The notes beneath the pieces are model-generated. The model was given only the letters and a program-made list of their open reading frames with translations. It was not told the DNA's origin and searched no databases. Shown here in pieces: positions 1-8,404 of a stretch of 64,000 bases of DNA. The position numbers and the translations under genes were made by a program. Positions within the stretch are counted from its first letter, which is position 1. Each line of letters begins with the position of its first letter. The DNA comes from Actinomadura nitritigenes (GTDB lineage Bacteria; Actinomycetota; Actinomycetes; Streptosporangiales; Streptosporangiaceae): positions 107,193 through 171,192 of the forward strand of contig NZ_JAGEOK010000024.1 in NCBI RefSeq assembly GCF_017573545.1, read 5' to 3'.

Positions 1-41
1 GCGTTGTTCTCCCGGTCGCGGGCCCGCTCGCTGATCGGACG

Positions 42-1130
42 TCAGAGTACGAGCAGGTCCTTCGTCGTTGTGGTGAGGAGCTCCGGGCCGCCCGGGCGGA
101 CGACCAAGGTGTCCTCGATGCGGACTCCGCCCCGGCCCGCCAGGTACACCCCCGGCTCCGCGGTGATCGGAACTCGATCCATCAGCTTACCGGTCCTGTC
201 GTACCCCATGAGCGGTGCCTCGTGGATCTCCAGGCCGACACCGTGCCCGAGCCCGTGGGTGAACGCCTCGCCGTGGCCGGCGTCCTCGATGAGGCCGCGC
301 GCGGCGGCGTCGACGTCCCTGGTCTCGGCGCCGGGGCGGGCGGCGGCGATCGAGGCGAGCTGCGCGCGCAGGACCAGGTCGTACAGGTCGCGCTGCCAGC
401 CGGCGGGTTCGCCGACCGCGACGGTGCGGGTCATGTCGGCGTGGTAGCCGCCGTAGCGCGCGCCGAAGTCGAGGGTGACGAGGTCGCCGGGCTGCAGCTC
501 GCGGCCGCCGGGGCGGTGGTGCGGCACGGCGCCGTTCGGCCCGGACGCGACGATGGAGTCGAACGCGGGGCCCTCGGCGCCGAAGTCGACCATGGCGCGT
601 TCGAGGGCGATCGCGACCGCGCGCTCGGTGACGCCGGCGCGGATCTCCGGGAGGACGGACTCGAAGGCGCGGTCGGTGATGGCGCACGCCTCCCGCAGCA
701 GGCCGATCTCCTCCTCGTCCTTGACCCGGCGCAGGTCCTCGACGAGGTGGCCGAGCGGGCGCAGCGGGATGTCGGCGGCCTCGGCGAGCCCGGCGTGCCG
801 CTCGACGGTGAGGCCGTGCGGTTCGAAGCCGAGGACGCGGTGGCCGGAGGCGGCCGCGCGGGTGGTGAGCGCCTCGGCGGTCCGCCGCTCGACGAGGGTC
901 TCCAGTTCGGGGCAGACCTCGGCGGCCGTGCCGGCGTACCGGCCGTCGGTGGCGAGCACCGCGGGGCCGTCGGCCGGGACGAGCAGCGCGGCGTTGGAGC
1001 TGTCGAGGCCGGTGAGGTAGCGGACGTTGACGAGCCTGGTGACGAGGATCGCGTCGGCGCCCGCCTCGGCGACGAGCGCGGCCAGCCGACGGCGCCGCGC
1101 CGCGCGCCCGTCCTCGTGCGTCCCGTCCAT
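42..1130 (-). CDS. pepP: M24 family Xaa-Pro aminopeptidase
   Basis: Cytosolic metallopeptidase of the creatinase/aminopeptidase-P fold, expected to remove an N-terminal residue preceding proline. The N-terminal half is the non-catalytic creatinase domain. The C-terminal half carries the metal ligands: two Asp in LDFGARYGGYHADMTRT, His in HGLGHGVGLEIHE, and Glu residues in TAEPGVY and GVRIEDT. I prefer the ATG at 1130 because GGGGGA lies 7 nt upstream; an ATG at 1145 without a Shine-Dalgarno would add five residues. In many actinobacteria this gene follows aroQ and precedes efp. Here it is separated from aroQ by about 9.5 kb. The 41 bases beyond its stop show nothing. Family assignment is firm; pepP versus pepQ naming is not. 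Confidence 0.9.
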   Translation of the reverse strand: MDGTHEDGRAARRRRLAALVAEAGADAILVTRLVNVRYLTGLDSSNAALLVPADGPAVLATDGRYAGTAAEVCPELETLVERRTAEALTTRAAASGHRVLGFEPHGLTVERHAGLAEAADIPLRPLGHLVEDLRRVKDEEEIGLLREACAITDRAFESVLPEIRAGVTERAVAIALERAMVDFGAEGPAFDSIVASGPNGAVPHHRPGGRELQPGDLVTLDFGARYGGYHADMTRTVAVGEPAGWQRDLYDLVLRAQLASIAAARPGAETRDVDAAARGLIEDAGHGEAFTHGLGHGVGLEIHEAPLMGYDRTGKLMDRVPITAEPGVYLAGRGGVRIEDTLVVRPGGPELLTTTTKDLLVL

Positions 1131-1315
1131 GTGCGCATCCCCCATGGGCAGGACTCTAGAGCACGCGGTCCCCGGGTCGCGCGGCCCGTCTCGACGCGGT
1201 CACAGAACATGAGAATCACTCGACTTCCGGGCCGGGGGTGGCCTAGGTTGCCGCGCGAGTGATCGTTCCATCCCGCCCCGTCCCCCCGCACCGGACGTCC
1301 CTGGAGGGATTCCCC

Positions 1316-2833
1316 TTGACCCGAGTCAGCCGCCGCAGATTGCTCGGAACGGGCGCGCTCACCGCCGCCGGAGCCGTGGTCTCCGCCGCCGCGGCGCCCG
1401 CCGCCGCCGCGCGGACCGTCACCCGGCCCGCCACCGCCCCCGCCGCCCCCGCCGCCCAGAACGCCGCCGCCGACGTGGTGGTCGTCGGCGCCGGCCTGTC
1501 CGGCCTCGCCGCCGCCCGCGACCTGGTCGCCGCCGGGCGGTCCGTGATCGTCCTGGAGGCCCGCGAGCGGCCCGGAGGCCGCGTGTACGGCATGCCGCTC
1601 GGCGACGGCACCACCAGCGAGGGCGGCGCCGAGTTCATCGGCCCGACCCAGGACCGCATCGCCGCGCTCGCCAAGGACATGGGCGTCGCCACGTACCCGA
1701 CCTACAACACCGGCCAGAACGTCTACTACCGCGACGGCAAGCGGTCCCTGTACGCCACCGACGGCGTCCTGGGAGCGGTCCCGCCCGACTGGGGCGTGGT
1801 CGACCTCGAGGTGGCGCTGCTCAAGCTCGGCGGCATGGCCAAGGACGTCCCGGTCGGGCAGCCGTGGAAGGCCGCCAAGGCCGAGGAGTGGGACGCGCAG
1901 ACCTTCTACACCTGGTCCCGGTCCAACTCGCTGAGCAGCGGCGCGCGGTTCCTGATGGACGAGTTCATCAGCTCGACGATGTCGGTGCGCTCGCAGGACG
2001 TGTCGCTGCTGTACGTCCTGAACTACATCGCGTCGGCGGGCAACGAGGGCAACCCCGGCTCGGTCGACCGCCTCATCGACACGAAGGGCGGCGGGCAGGA
2101 GTCCCGGTTCGTCGGCGGGTCGCAGGAGGTCCCCGTCCGGCTGGCCGCCAAGCTCGGCGACATCGTCCACTACGACACGCCGGTCCGGTCGATCTCCACG
2201 GACGGCGGCGGCGTCACCGTCGCGGCCGACGGGCTCACGGTGACGGCCAAGCGGGCCGTCGTCGCGATGTCCCCGGCCATCGCCGGGAAGATCGCCTTCT
2301 CGCCGGCGCTGCCCGCGAGCCGCGCGCAGCTGATGCAGCGCTACCCGATGGGCTCGGTCTGCAAGTTCGTCGCCGTCTACGACACCCCGTTCTGGCGCGC
2401 GGACGGCCTGACCGGGCAGGCCGTCTCCGACAGCGGGGCGATCGACGCGACGTTCGACAACAGCCCGCCGGACGGGTCGCGCGGGATCATGATGGGCTTC
2501 ATGAACCAGGCCAACATCCGCAGGCTGGACGGCGCCTCGGAGGACGAGGTGCGGGCCGCGGGCCTCGCCTCGTTCGCGACCTTCTTCGGCGACAAGGCCA
2601 AGAGCCCGGTGCGGACGGCGTTCCAGCGCTGGGACAACGAGACGTGGAGCGGCGGCGGGCCGGTCGGCATCGCACCGCCCGGCGTCCTCACCGGCTTCGG
2701 CGAGGCGCTGCGGGCGCCGTGCGGGCCGATCCACTGGGCGGGCACGGAGACGTCCGACTACTGGACCGGCTACATGGACGGCGCGGTCCGCTCCGGCGAG
2801 CGCGTCGCCAGGGAGGTCGACGCCTCCCTCTGA
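1316..2833 (+). CDS. Tat-exported flavin monoamine oxidase
   Basis: FAD-dependent amine oxidase, expected to oxidise an amine to the imine/aldehyde with release of H2O2. The preferred start is a TTG at 1316, 7 nt after GGAGGG. It yields a protein beginning MTRVSRRRLLGTG, a twin-arginine signal followed by an Ala-rich hydrophobic stretch, so the enzyme is probably secreted folded with FAD. A GTG at 1259 would put an unnatural extension before the Tat motif. The dinucleotide-binding motif GAGLSGLAAARD and the GGRVYG motif follow the signal. The C-terminal GTETSDYWTGYMDGAVRSGER is the conserved FAD-contacting end of monoamine oxidases. The gene is monocistronic and convergent with the LLM gene across a strong hairpin. 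The substrate cannot be read from sequence. Confidence 0.9.
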   Translation: MTRVSRRRLLGTGALTAAGAVVSAAAAPAAAARTVTRPATAPAAPAAQNAAADVVVVGAGLSGLAAARDLVAAGRSVIVLEARERPGGRVYGMPLGDGTTSEGGAEFIGPTQDRIAALAKDMGVATYPTYNTGQNVYYRDGKRSLYATDGVLGAVPPDWGVVDLEVALLKLGGMAKDVPVGQPWKAAKAEEWDAQTFYTWSRSNSLSSGARFLMDEFISSTMSVRSQDVSLLYVLNYIASAGNEGNPGSVDRLIDTKGGGQESRFVGGSQEVPVRLAAKLGDIVHYDTPVRSISTDGGGVTVAADGLTVTAKRAVVAMSPAIAGKIAFSPALPASRAQLMQRYPMGSVCKFVAVYDTPFWRADGLTGQAVSDSGAIDATFDNSPPDGSRGIMMGFMNQANIRRLDGASEDEVRAAGLASFATFFGDKAKSPVRTAFQRWDNETWSGGGPVGIAPPGVLTGFGEALRAPCGPIHWAGTETSDYWTGYMDGAVRSGERVAREVDASL

Positions 2834-2849
2834 CCGCCGAGCACGTTGA

Positions 2850-2901
2850 CCCGCGGTGGGCCGTCGTCACGGCGGCGCGCACGACGACGGCCCGCCGCGG
2901 G
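2850..2901. terminator. Bidirectional hairpin terminator between convergent genes
   Basis: Arms 2850-2868 and 2883-2901 are 19 bases each and pair throughout except for one G-U wobble, around a 14-base loop. The hairpin sits 16 bases after the amine oxidase stop and 12 bases after the LLM gene stop on the other strand, so it can end both transcripts. There is no U-tract, which is usual in high-GC actinobacteria. Confidence 0.75.
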
Positions 2902-2913
2902 CCAACGGAGGGG

Positions 2914-3963
2914 TCAGAGGTCGGCGGCCATCTGCTTGACCTTCTCGATGAGGGCGATGCGGCCCTTGTGGTCGCCGGCGATCGGCGACACGTTCAGCGT
3001 GGTGATGCCGGACTCCTTCATCGCGGCGAGCCGCTCGCGGACGTGGCCCTCGGAGCCGATCAGCGACATCTTCTCCAGCAGCTCCTGCGGGACCTTCGCG
3101 GCGGCCTCGTCCTTCTTGCCGTCGAGGTAGAGGTCCTGGATCTCCTCGGCCTCCTTCTCGAAGCCGTACCGGCGGGCGAGGTCGTTGTAGAAGTTCTTGC
3201 CCTTGGCGCCCATGCCGCCGATGTAGAGCGCGGCCATCGGGCGGCCGAACTCCAGGAAGCCCTGCACGTCGTCGCCGATGGCGAGCGCGGCCTGGCCGAC
3301 GACGTCCAGCTCGCCGAGGGACGGGTCGCGCTTGGCCCTGCCGGCGGCGAGCGAGGCGCCCCAGACGTCGGCGGCCTTCTCCGGCATGTAGAAGATCGGC
3401 TCCCAGCCGTCGGCGATCTCGGCGGTGAGCTCGACGTTCTTCGGGCCGATCGCGGCGACCATGATCGGGATCTCGGCGCGCACCGGGTGGTTGATGAGCT
3501 TGAGCGCCTTGCCGAGGCCGGTGCCCCGCTCGGGGGGCAGCGGCAGCGTGTAGTGCTTGCCCTCGTGCTGGACGCGCTCGCGCCGCCACACCTTGCGGCA
3601 GATCTCGATGATCTCGCGGGTGCGGCCGAGGGGCGCGGTGTAGGGGACGCCGTGGAAGCCCTCGATGACCTGCGGGCCGGACGCGCCGATGCCGAGCGTG
3701 AAGCGGCCGTCGGAGACGTAGTCCAGGCCGGCGGCGGTCTGCGCGATCGCGGTGGGCGTGCGGGAGTAGATGTTCAGGATGCCGGAGCCGATCTCCAGCC
3801 GCTCGGTCTTGGCCGCGATGTACCCCATCTGGCTGACCGCGTCGAAGCTGTAGGCCTCCGGCACGTAGACGATGTCGAGGCCGGCCTTCTCGAAGTCGGC
3901 CAGCTCCTCGACGGTGTCCTTGAACCCGCTGCCCGCGTAGTTGAGCCCCATCCCGATGCGCAT
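2914..3963 (-). CDS. LLM class F420-dependent oxidoreductase
   Basis: Luciferase-like TIM-barrel oxidoreductase of 349 residues. It begins MRIGMGLNYAG and carries family signatures such as KTERLEIGSGILNIYSRTP and DYVSDGRFTLGIGASGPQV, typical of the actinobacterial subfamily that uses reduced cofactor F420 rather than FMN. It is expected to carry out hydride transfer on an unknown substrate in the cytosol. Upstream it is followed by the enoyl-CoA hydratase and thioesterase genes on the same strand, with about 115 bases between this start and the hydratase stop, so it may have its own promoter. Assignment to the F420 group rests on family resemblance only. Confidence 0.85.
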   Translation of the reverse strand: MRIGMGLNYAGSGFKDTVEELADFEKAGLDIVYVPEAYSFDAVSQMGYIAAKTERLEIGSGILNIYSRTPTAIAQTAAGLDYVSDGRFTLGIGASGPQVIEGFHGVPYTAPLGRTREIIEICRKVWRRERVQHEGKHYTLPLPPERGTGLGKALKLINHPVRAEIPIMVAAIGPKNVELTAEIADGWEPIFYMPEKAADVWGASLAAGRAKRDPSLGELDVVGQAALAIGDDVQGFLEFGRPMAALYIGGMGAKGKNFYNDLARRYGFEKEAEEIQDLYLDGKKDEAAAKVPQELLEKMSLIGSEGHVRERLAAMKESGITTLNVSPIAGDHKGRIALIEKVKQMAADL

Positions 3964-4078
3964 CCGGGCGTCCCTTCCTAAACCGAATCAGATTCCAGTC
4001 GAACGTAACCTACTCCGCGCCGCCCGCCCGGGCGAGGGCCCGCCGCCGCGGGACCGCCCCGCCGGGCCCGGTGCCGTG

Positions 4079-4744
4079 CTAGCCGAGCGCCGGGCCGCGC
4101 AGGGCCTCCAGCACGGGCCGGTACAGGTCCGCGCGGATCTTGCCGACCACCCGGCCGTCCTTGCCGGCCAGCGACCCGGCCAGCTCCAGCGCCGCGGGCA
4201 GCACGCCCGCCTCGTCCGCCGTCCGCTGGACGATCCCGGCCGCCATCGCCTGCTCGGCGTCGTACCGGCGGCCCGTGGTCATCGCCTCGTGCGCGGTGCG
4301 CCCGGGGAGCCGCGCGCCGATCAGCGCGTTCATCCCCGGCGTGAACGTCATGCCCAGGTCGACCTCGGGCAGGCAGAAGTAGCCCCGGTCGGAGCGCATG
4401 ACGGCGAAGTCGTGGGCGAGGGCCAGCATGCCGCCGCCCGCGAACGCGTGCCCGTTGACGGCGGCGACCGTGGGCATCGGCAGTTCCAGCAGCCGCGCGT
4501 ACAGGGCGTGGATGCGGCTCAGATAGGACTCGAACTGGTCGCTGTGGGCGCCCAGCCACTCGAGGTCGAGGCCGTTGGAGTAGAACTTGCCGGTCCCGGT
4601 GGTGACCAGGGCCCGGGGACCCTCGGCCTTCTCGACCGTGTCGAGCGCGGCCTCGACGGCGCTGAGGAAGTCGGGGCCGAACCGGTTCTCGCCGTCGTCG
4701 AAGCGCAGGATGTGGACGTCGCCGTCGCGCCGCAGGTCGATCAC
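4079..4744 (-). CDS. Enoyl-CoA hydratase/isomerase family protein
   Basis: Crotonase-fold protein of 221 residues. The GTG start at 4744 is set by AAGGAG 6 nt upstream; the open frame continues further but without support. VNGHAFAGGGMLALAHDFAVM supplies the oxyanion-hole Gly region, and GRRYDAEQAMAAGIV is typical of the family. At 221 residues it is shorter than the usual 255-270. No clear Glu pair for hydratase chemistry is visible, so it may be an isomerase or hydrolase of the superfamily. The thioesterase gene ends 32 bases upstream of the start, so the two are probably co-transcribed and controlled by the divergent TetR. Confidence 0.8.
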   Translation of the reverse strand: MIDLRRDGDVHILRFDDGENRFGPDFLSAVEAALDTVEKAEGPRALVTTGTGKFYSNGLDLEWLGAHSDQFESYLSRIHALYARLLELPMPTVAAVNGHAFAGGGMLALAHDFAVMRSDRGYFCLPEVDLGMTFTPGMNALIGARLPGRTAHEAMTTGRRYDAEQAMAAGIVQRTADEAGVLPAALELAGSLAGKDGRVVGKIRADLYRPVLEALRGPALG

Positions 4745-4776
4745 GCTGGTCTCCTTCGTCGGTGCCTGAGCAGACC

Positions 4777-5241
4777 CTACTGGTCGGTAGCCGGCGGGAA
4801 GATCATGCAGGTCGTGGTGCCGTGCGCGACGAGCCTGCCGTCCTGGTCCGCGATCCGCCCCTCGGCGGTCGCGATCTTCCGTCCGACATGGACCGTCGTT
4901 CCCTCGCAGGTCAGCCTGCCACCCTCCAGCGGGACCGCGCGGACGAAGTTGACCTTCAGCTCCAGCGTCGTGTAGCCGGCGCCCTCGGGCAGCGAGGTGT
5001 GCACCGCGCAGCCCATCGCCGAGTCCAGCAGCGTGGACAGCACGCCGCCGTGCACGGTGCCGAGCGGGTTGCTGAAATCGGTGCGCGGCGCGAGCGAGAA
5101 GACGACCCGCCCCGGCTCCAGCTCCTCCGCCGCCATGCCGAGCAGCGCGCCGATGCCGTACCCCTCCTCGGCGCCCTTGTTGATCAGGGCCTTCAGCTGC
5201 TCGAGGCCCGCCGTCGTCGGCGTGGTCGCCGTGCCCGCCAT
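4777..5241 (-). CDS. PaaI family hotdog-fold thioesterase
   Basis: Hotdog-fold acyl-CoA thioesterase of 154 residues. The hallmark NPLGTVHGGVLSTLLDSAMG carries the HGG catalytic loop of the PaaI/YbgC-like group. The C-terminal strands TTLELKVNFVRAV and VGRKIATAEGRI fit the fold. It is expected to hydrolyse small or aromatic acyl-CoAs in the cytosol. It heads a likely bicistronic unit with the enoyl-CoA hydratase and lies divergent to a TetR gene. Its upstream region holds three palindromes (5271-5344), so the pair is probably derepressed by an acyl-CoA or aromatic ligand of that regulator; this last point is inference. Confidence 0.85.
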   Translation of the reverse strand: MAGTATTPTTAGLEQLKALINKGAEEGYGIGALLGMAAEELEPGRVVFSLAPRTDFSNPLGTVHGGVLSTLLDSAMGCAVHTSLPEGAGYTTLELKVNFVRAVPLEGGRLTCEGTTVHVGRKIATAEGRIADQDGRLVAHGTTTCMIFPPATDQ

Positions 5242-5270
5242 CGCTCCGCTCCCTCCCCGTGACGCCCGGT

Positions 5271-5284
5271 ATGACGTCCGTCAT
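5271..5284. promoter_or_regulatory. TetR operator copy 1
   Basis: ATGACGTCCGTCAT: six-base arms around a two-base spacer, extendable to seven-base arms at 5270-5285. It lies in the divergent gap between the thioesterase and TetR genes and is the first of three copies of the same 14-base pattern. The binding protein is inferred from position. Confidence 0.65.
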
Positions 5285-5298
5285 AAGCACCGTGGGCT

Positions 5299-5312
5299 AT
5301 GACGGTCGTCAT
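5299..5312. promoter_or_regulatory. TetR operator copy 2
   Basis: ATGACGGTCGTCAT: same arms and spacer length as copy 1, centred 28 bp away. That is close to three helical turns, so two dimers could bind the same face of the DNA. Confidence 0.65.
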
Positions 5313-5330
5313 GGTCAATGCGAGAAGCTT

Positions 5331-5344
5331 ATGATGAATGTCAT
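5331..5344. promoter_or_regulatory. TetR operator copy 3 (degenerate)
   Basis: ATGATGAATGTCAT differs from the ATGACGNNCGTCAT pattern at two positions and is flanked by TT and AA, which gives an outer TTATGA/TCATAA repeat. It lies just before the TetR start at 5354 and could mediate autoregulation. Confidence 0.5.
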
Positions 5345-5353
5345 AATCGGTAC

Positions 5354-5929
5354 ATGGGCACCGACAGCCGGGAACGCATGGTGCGCAGCGCGGCCTACCT
5401 CTTCCGCGAGCGCGGCTACAGCGGCACCGGGTTCCGCGACGTCATCGCGCACAGCGGCGCGCCGCGCGGGTCGATCTACCACCACTTCCCCGACGGCAAG
5501 GCGCAGCTCGCCGAGGAGGCCGTCCGCTACGCCGGCGAGTTCCTCAACGCGGGCATCCTCGCCGCCACCGAGGGCGGCGACGCCGCGTCCGCCGTGGACG
5601 CCTTCGTCGGCTGGTGGCGGCAGGTGCTGATCAAGAGCGAGTTCCGGGCCGGCTGCCCCGTCGTCGCCGTCACCGTGGAGAGCCACGACGACGCCCCGCA
5701 GCTGGCCTCCGCCGCCGCGGCCGCGTTCGACCGCTGGCAGGACACCCTCGCCACCGGCCTCGGCAACGCCGGCGTCCCCGACGACCGCGCCGCGCGCCTC
5801 GCCCGCCTCATCGTCGCCGCGGTCGAGGGCGCCACGATCCTCTGCCGCGCCCACCGCGACGTCGCGCCCCTCGACGACGTCGTCACCGAGCTCAAGGAGA
5901 TGACGAGGAACGCCGTCCAGGACGACTAG
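5354..5929 (+). CDS. TetR/AcrR family transcriptional regulator
   Basis: 191-residue one-component regulator. The N-terminal helix-turn-helix reads RMVRSAAYLFRERGYSGTGF...SIYHHFPDGKAQL, the canonical TetR DNA-binding domain. The remainder resembles the LmrA/YxaF-type ligand-binding domain. The ATG at 5354 (MGTDSRERM) is chosen over an upstream in-frame ATG because the earlier codons overlap the operators and read unlike the family. It is divergent from the thioesterase/hydratase pair and most likely represses both that unit and itself. Its 3' end overlaps the converging signal peptidase gene by 38 bases. Confidence 0.85.
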   Translation: MGTDSRERMVRSAAYLFRERGYSGTGFRDVIAHSGAPRGSIYHHFPDGKAQLAEEAVRYAGEFLNAGILAATEGGDAASAVDAFVGWWRQVLIKSEFRAGCPVVAVTVESHDDAPQLASAAAAAFDRWQDTLATGLGNAGVPDDRAARLARLIVAAVEGATILCRAHRDVAPLDDVVTELKEMTRNAVQDD

Positions 5930-6422
5930 CTCCCGGCACGGGCGCCGGCGGGGCGGCGGCCCGCCCGCCCGCGGCGCGCAGCCGCATCAGCACCACCCCG
6001 TACATCCGGTCCGCCGGGCACGGGCCCCACTGCTTGGAGTCCTCCGAGCGGGGGTGGTCGCCGCGCAGCACCAGCATGCCCGGCGGGACGCGGCCGGACC
6101 CGTCCCCCGGCACCCAGGCCGGGACCGGGTCGCCGGCCGCCGCGACGACCCGCTTGACGTACCACCCGCCGGCACCGGACGGGTCGGGCGGCCCGTCCCA
6201 CCCCGTGCGCCGGTCGGGCCGCTGGACGACCACGATCCGGCCGGGCCGGGCCCTGCGGCGGTGGCGCAGCACCAGCAGCACGTCGCCGTGCTCCAGGGTC
6301 GGGGTCATGCTGCCGCCCCGGACGGTGACGGTGGACAGCAGCAGCCGGGCCGCCAGCACGGCCCCGACCACCGCCCCGGCCGCCAGGGCCGCGGCGACGG
6401 CCCAGCCCGCGGCCTGGCTCAT
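5892..6422 (-). CDS. S26 family signal peptidase of the Cys-rich peptide operon
   Basis: Membrane-anchored type I signal-peptidase-like serine protease of 176 residues. One N-terminal transmembrane helix (about residues 5-30) is followed by GGSMTPTLEHGDVLLV with the catalytic Ser, YVKRVVAAAGDPV with the general-base Lys, and GDHPRSEDSKQWGP, the conserved box E. The start is the ATG at 6422, overlapping the ABC transporter stop as ATGA, so the two are translationally coupled. It ends the six-gene operon that contains the 67-residue peptide. That peptide has an A-D-A motif before its first Cys, which fits cleavage by a dedicated S26 enzyme. The partnership is inference; the family call is secure. 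Confidence 0.88.
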   Translation of the reverse strand: MSQAAGWAVAAALAAGAVVGAVLAARLLLSTVTVRGGSMTPTLEHGDVLLVLRHRRRARPGRIVVVQRPDRRTGWDGPPDPSGAGGWYVKRVVAAAGDPVPAWVPGDGSGRVPPGMLVLRGDHPRSEDSKQWGPCPADRMYGVVLMRLRAAGGRAAAPPAPVPGASRPGRRSSSSP

Positions 6423-8404
6423 CCGGCGGCCACCGTGGTCGGCGCCGCACCGCTCTCGCCCATGGCCGCACCGCTCTCGCCCGTCGCCGCACCGCTCTCG
6501 CCCGGCGGCGGCCCGCCGTCGCCGGGCTCGGGCGCCGGGTCCTCCCGGTAGCCCTCCGCCTGCCGGCCGAAGAGCGTGGCGTAGACCCCGTCCGGCGACG
6601 CGATGAGGGAGGCGTGGTCGCCGCTCTCCAGGATCCGGCCGTCCTGCACGACGACGATCCGGTCCGCGCGGCGGACGGCGCTCAGCCGGTGGGAGACCAG
6701 GACGCTGGTGGAGCCCGCGCGCAGTTCCCGCAGCCGGTCGTGCACCGCCGCCTCGGCCTCGGCGTCGAGGCCGGAGCTGGGCTCGTCCAGGATCATCAGG
6801 TCGCGGCCCCGGCGCATCAGCCCGCGCGCCAGCGCGAGGCGCTGCCACTGCCCGCCGGAGAGGTGGACGCCGTGCGCCCGCGCGGCCTCACCGTCGCCGT
6901 CCTCCTCGTCGCCGGCGTGGAACAGCCGGCTCAGCATCGTCGCGTAGCCGGCCGGCAGCCGCTCGACGGTCTCGTGGACGCCCGCGCGTTCGGCGGCGGC
7001 GCGGATCCGCTCCGCGTCGTCGATCGCCTCCAGGTCCCCGAGCCCGATGTTCTCGGCGGCGGTGAGGTCGTAGTCCATGTAGTCCTGGAACACCGCCCCG
7101 ATCCGCCGGCGCAGCTCCTCGACGGGGACGTCGCGGACGTCCACCCCGTCCCACAGGACGGCGCCGCGCTGCGGGTCGTAGAACCGGCAGAGCAGCTTGA
7201 CGAGCGTGCTCTTGCCCGCGCCGTTGAGCCCGACCACGGCCAGGCTGGTGCCGTGCGGGATCGTCAGGTCGAGGCCGCGCAGCACCCACGGCGCGTCCTC
7301 GCTGTAGCGGAACCAGACGTCGCGCAGTTCGATGGCGTGGGCCAGCGGCGCGAGCCGGCGGGGCCGGGAGGGCGCGGCGAGGTCGTCCTCGCTCCCGACC
7401 ACCGTGAGGAAGTGGTGGAAGACCAGGGCGGACTGGTGCCCCATCGCGACGCCCTGCACCAGCGAGCCGAGCCCGGACTGGAGCCCGGCGAGGGCGCCGA
7501 TGAAGACCGACACGTCGCCGACGCTGATCGTCTTCTGGGCCGCGGCGTGCACGGCCCAGAGGAGGCCGACGGCGGCCAGCAGCGCGCCGAGGGCGGCGAG
7601 GAGGACCTGGACGCGCACCACGCCCCGCTCCAGCCGGTCCTCGGCGTCGTTGGCGGCGCGCAGCTCGGTGAGCATCCGGCCGTGCAGGAATCCCCCCAGG
7701 CCGAACAGGCGGACCTCCTTGGCGGCCTGCAGGTCGGTCAGCAGCATCTGGTAGAAGAGCTTGCGCCGCAGGCCGGGGCTGATCCGCCACAGCATCCCCG
7801 CCCGCCGCCGGCCGAGCGCCAGGTGGGCGGCCATCGCGGGCGCGGCGGCGGCGAGCGCGGCGCCCGCCATGACCGGGTTGATCGCGATCAGCGTGCCCAG
7901 GAACCCGGTGACGCCCAGGGAGCCGCGCAGGGTCGTCAGGCCCATCTGGACGAGCTGGTCCGGGGCGTTCTCGGCGGACTGCTGGGCCAGCCGCAGCCGG
8001 TCGTGGAACCGCGGCTCCTCCAGGCGCGCCAGCCCGTTCATCCGGTTGACCGCGCCGAACAGCCGGTCCTGCGAGAGCAGGCCGACGGCGCGCCGGGCGC
8101 GTCCCTGCGCGTAGGCGGCGACGGCCGAGGACGAGGCCATCGCGATGCCCAGCACGCCGATGCCGGCCGCGTCCCACAGCAGCGCGCCGGTGCGGGGGCG
8201 GGCGGCGGTGAGCTCGTCGAGCGCGACCTTCGTCAGCCAGGCGGTGGCCACCGGCGCGGTCCCGTCGACCACCGCCACGGCGAGCTGGAGGAGCAGCATG
8301 CCGGGGCAGGCCCGCCAGGCGAGCGCGTAGGCCGCCTTCATCGCCCGGACGACGGAGGCGCGCGGCTCCGTCGCGCCCATGCCGCCGCTCACGTCTCCGC
8401 TCAC
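6419..8404 (-). CDS. ABC transporter, fused permease and ATPase
   Basis: 661-residue half-transporter. The N-terminal membrane domain (about 25-325) is followed by an ATPase domain: Walker A GLNGAGKST near 392-400, LSGGQ at 515-519, Walker B LMILDEP near 536-542 and H-loop SHR near 571. There is no N-terminal C39 peptidase, so substrate processing would need a separate protease such as the adjacent S26 enzyme. The C-terminal tail contains three near-identical GESGAA repeats. The GTG start overlaps the redoxin stop (GTGA), and the stop overlaps the S26 start (ATGA). It is most likely the exporter of the operon's Cys-rich peptide, though no transport assay can be read from sequence. Confidence 0.9.
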   Translation of the reverse strand: MSGDVSGGMGATEPRASVVRAMKAAYALAWRACPGMLLLQLAVAVVDGTAPVATAWLTKVALDELTAARPRTGALLWDAAGIGVLGIAMASSSAVAAYAQGRARRAVGLLSQDRLFGAVNRMNGLARLEEPRFHDRLRLAQQSAENAPDQLVQMGLTTLRGSLGVTGFLGTLIAINPVMAGAALAAAAPAMAAHLALGRRRAGMLWRISPGLRRKLFYQMLLTDLQAAKEVRLFGLGGFLHGRMLTELRAANDAEDRLERGVVRVQVLLAALGALLAAVGLLWAVHAAAQKTISVGDVSVFIGALAGLQSGLGSLVQGVAMGHQSALVFHHFLTVVGSEDDLAAPSRPRRLAPLAHAIELRDVWFRYSEDAPWVLRGLDLTIPHGTSLAVVGLNGAGKSTLVKLLCRFYDPQRGAVLWDGVDVRDVPVEELRRRIGAVFQDYMDYDLTAAENIGLGDLEAIDDAERIRAAAERAGVHETVERLPAGYATMLSRLFHAGDEEDGDGEAARAHGVHLSGGQWQRLALARGLMRRGRDLMILDEPSSGLDAEAEAAVHDRLRELRAGSTSVLVSHRLSAVRRADRIVVVQDGRILESGDHASLIASPDGVYATLFGRQAEGYREDPAPEPGDGGPPPGESGAATGESGAAMGESGAAPTTVAAG

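Noticed and set aside
4..447. Plus-strand reading frame at the left edge
   Set aside because: Antisense to the M24 peptidase, Ser/Arg/Pro-rich shadow translation with no family features.
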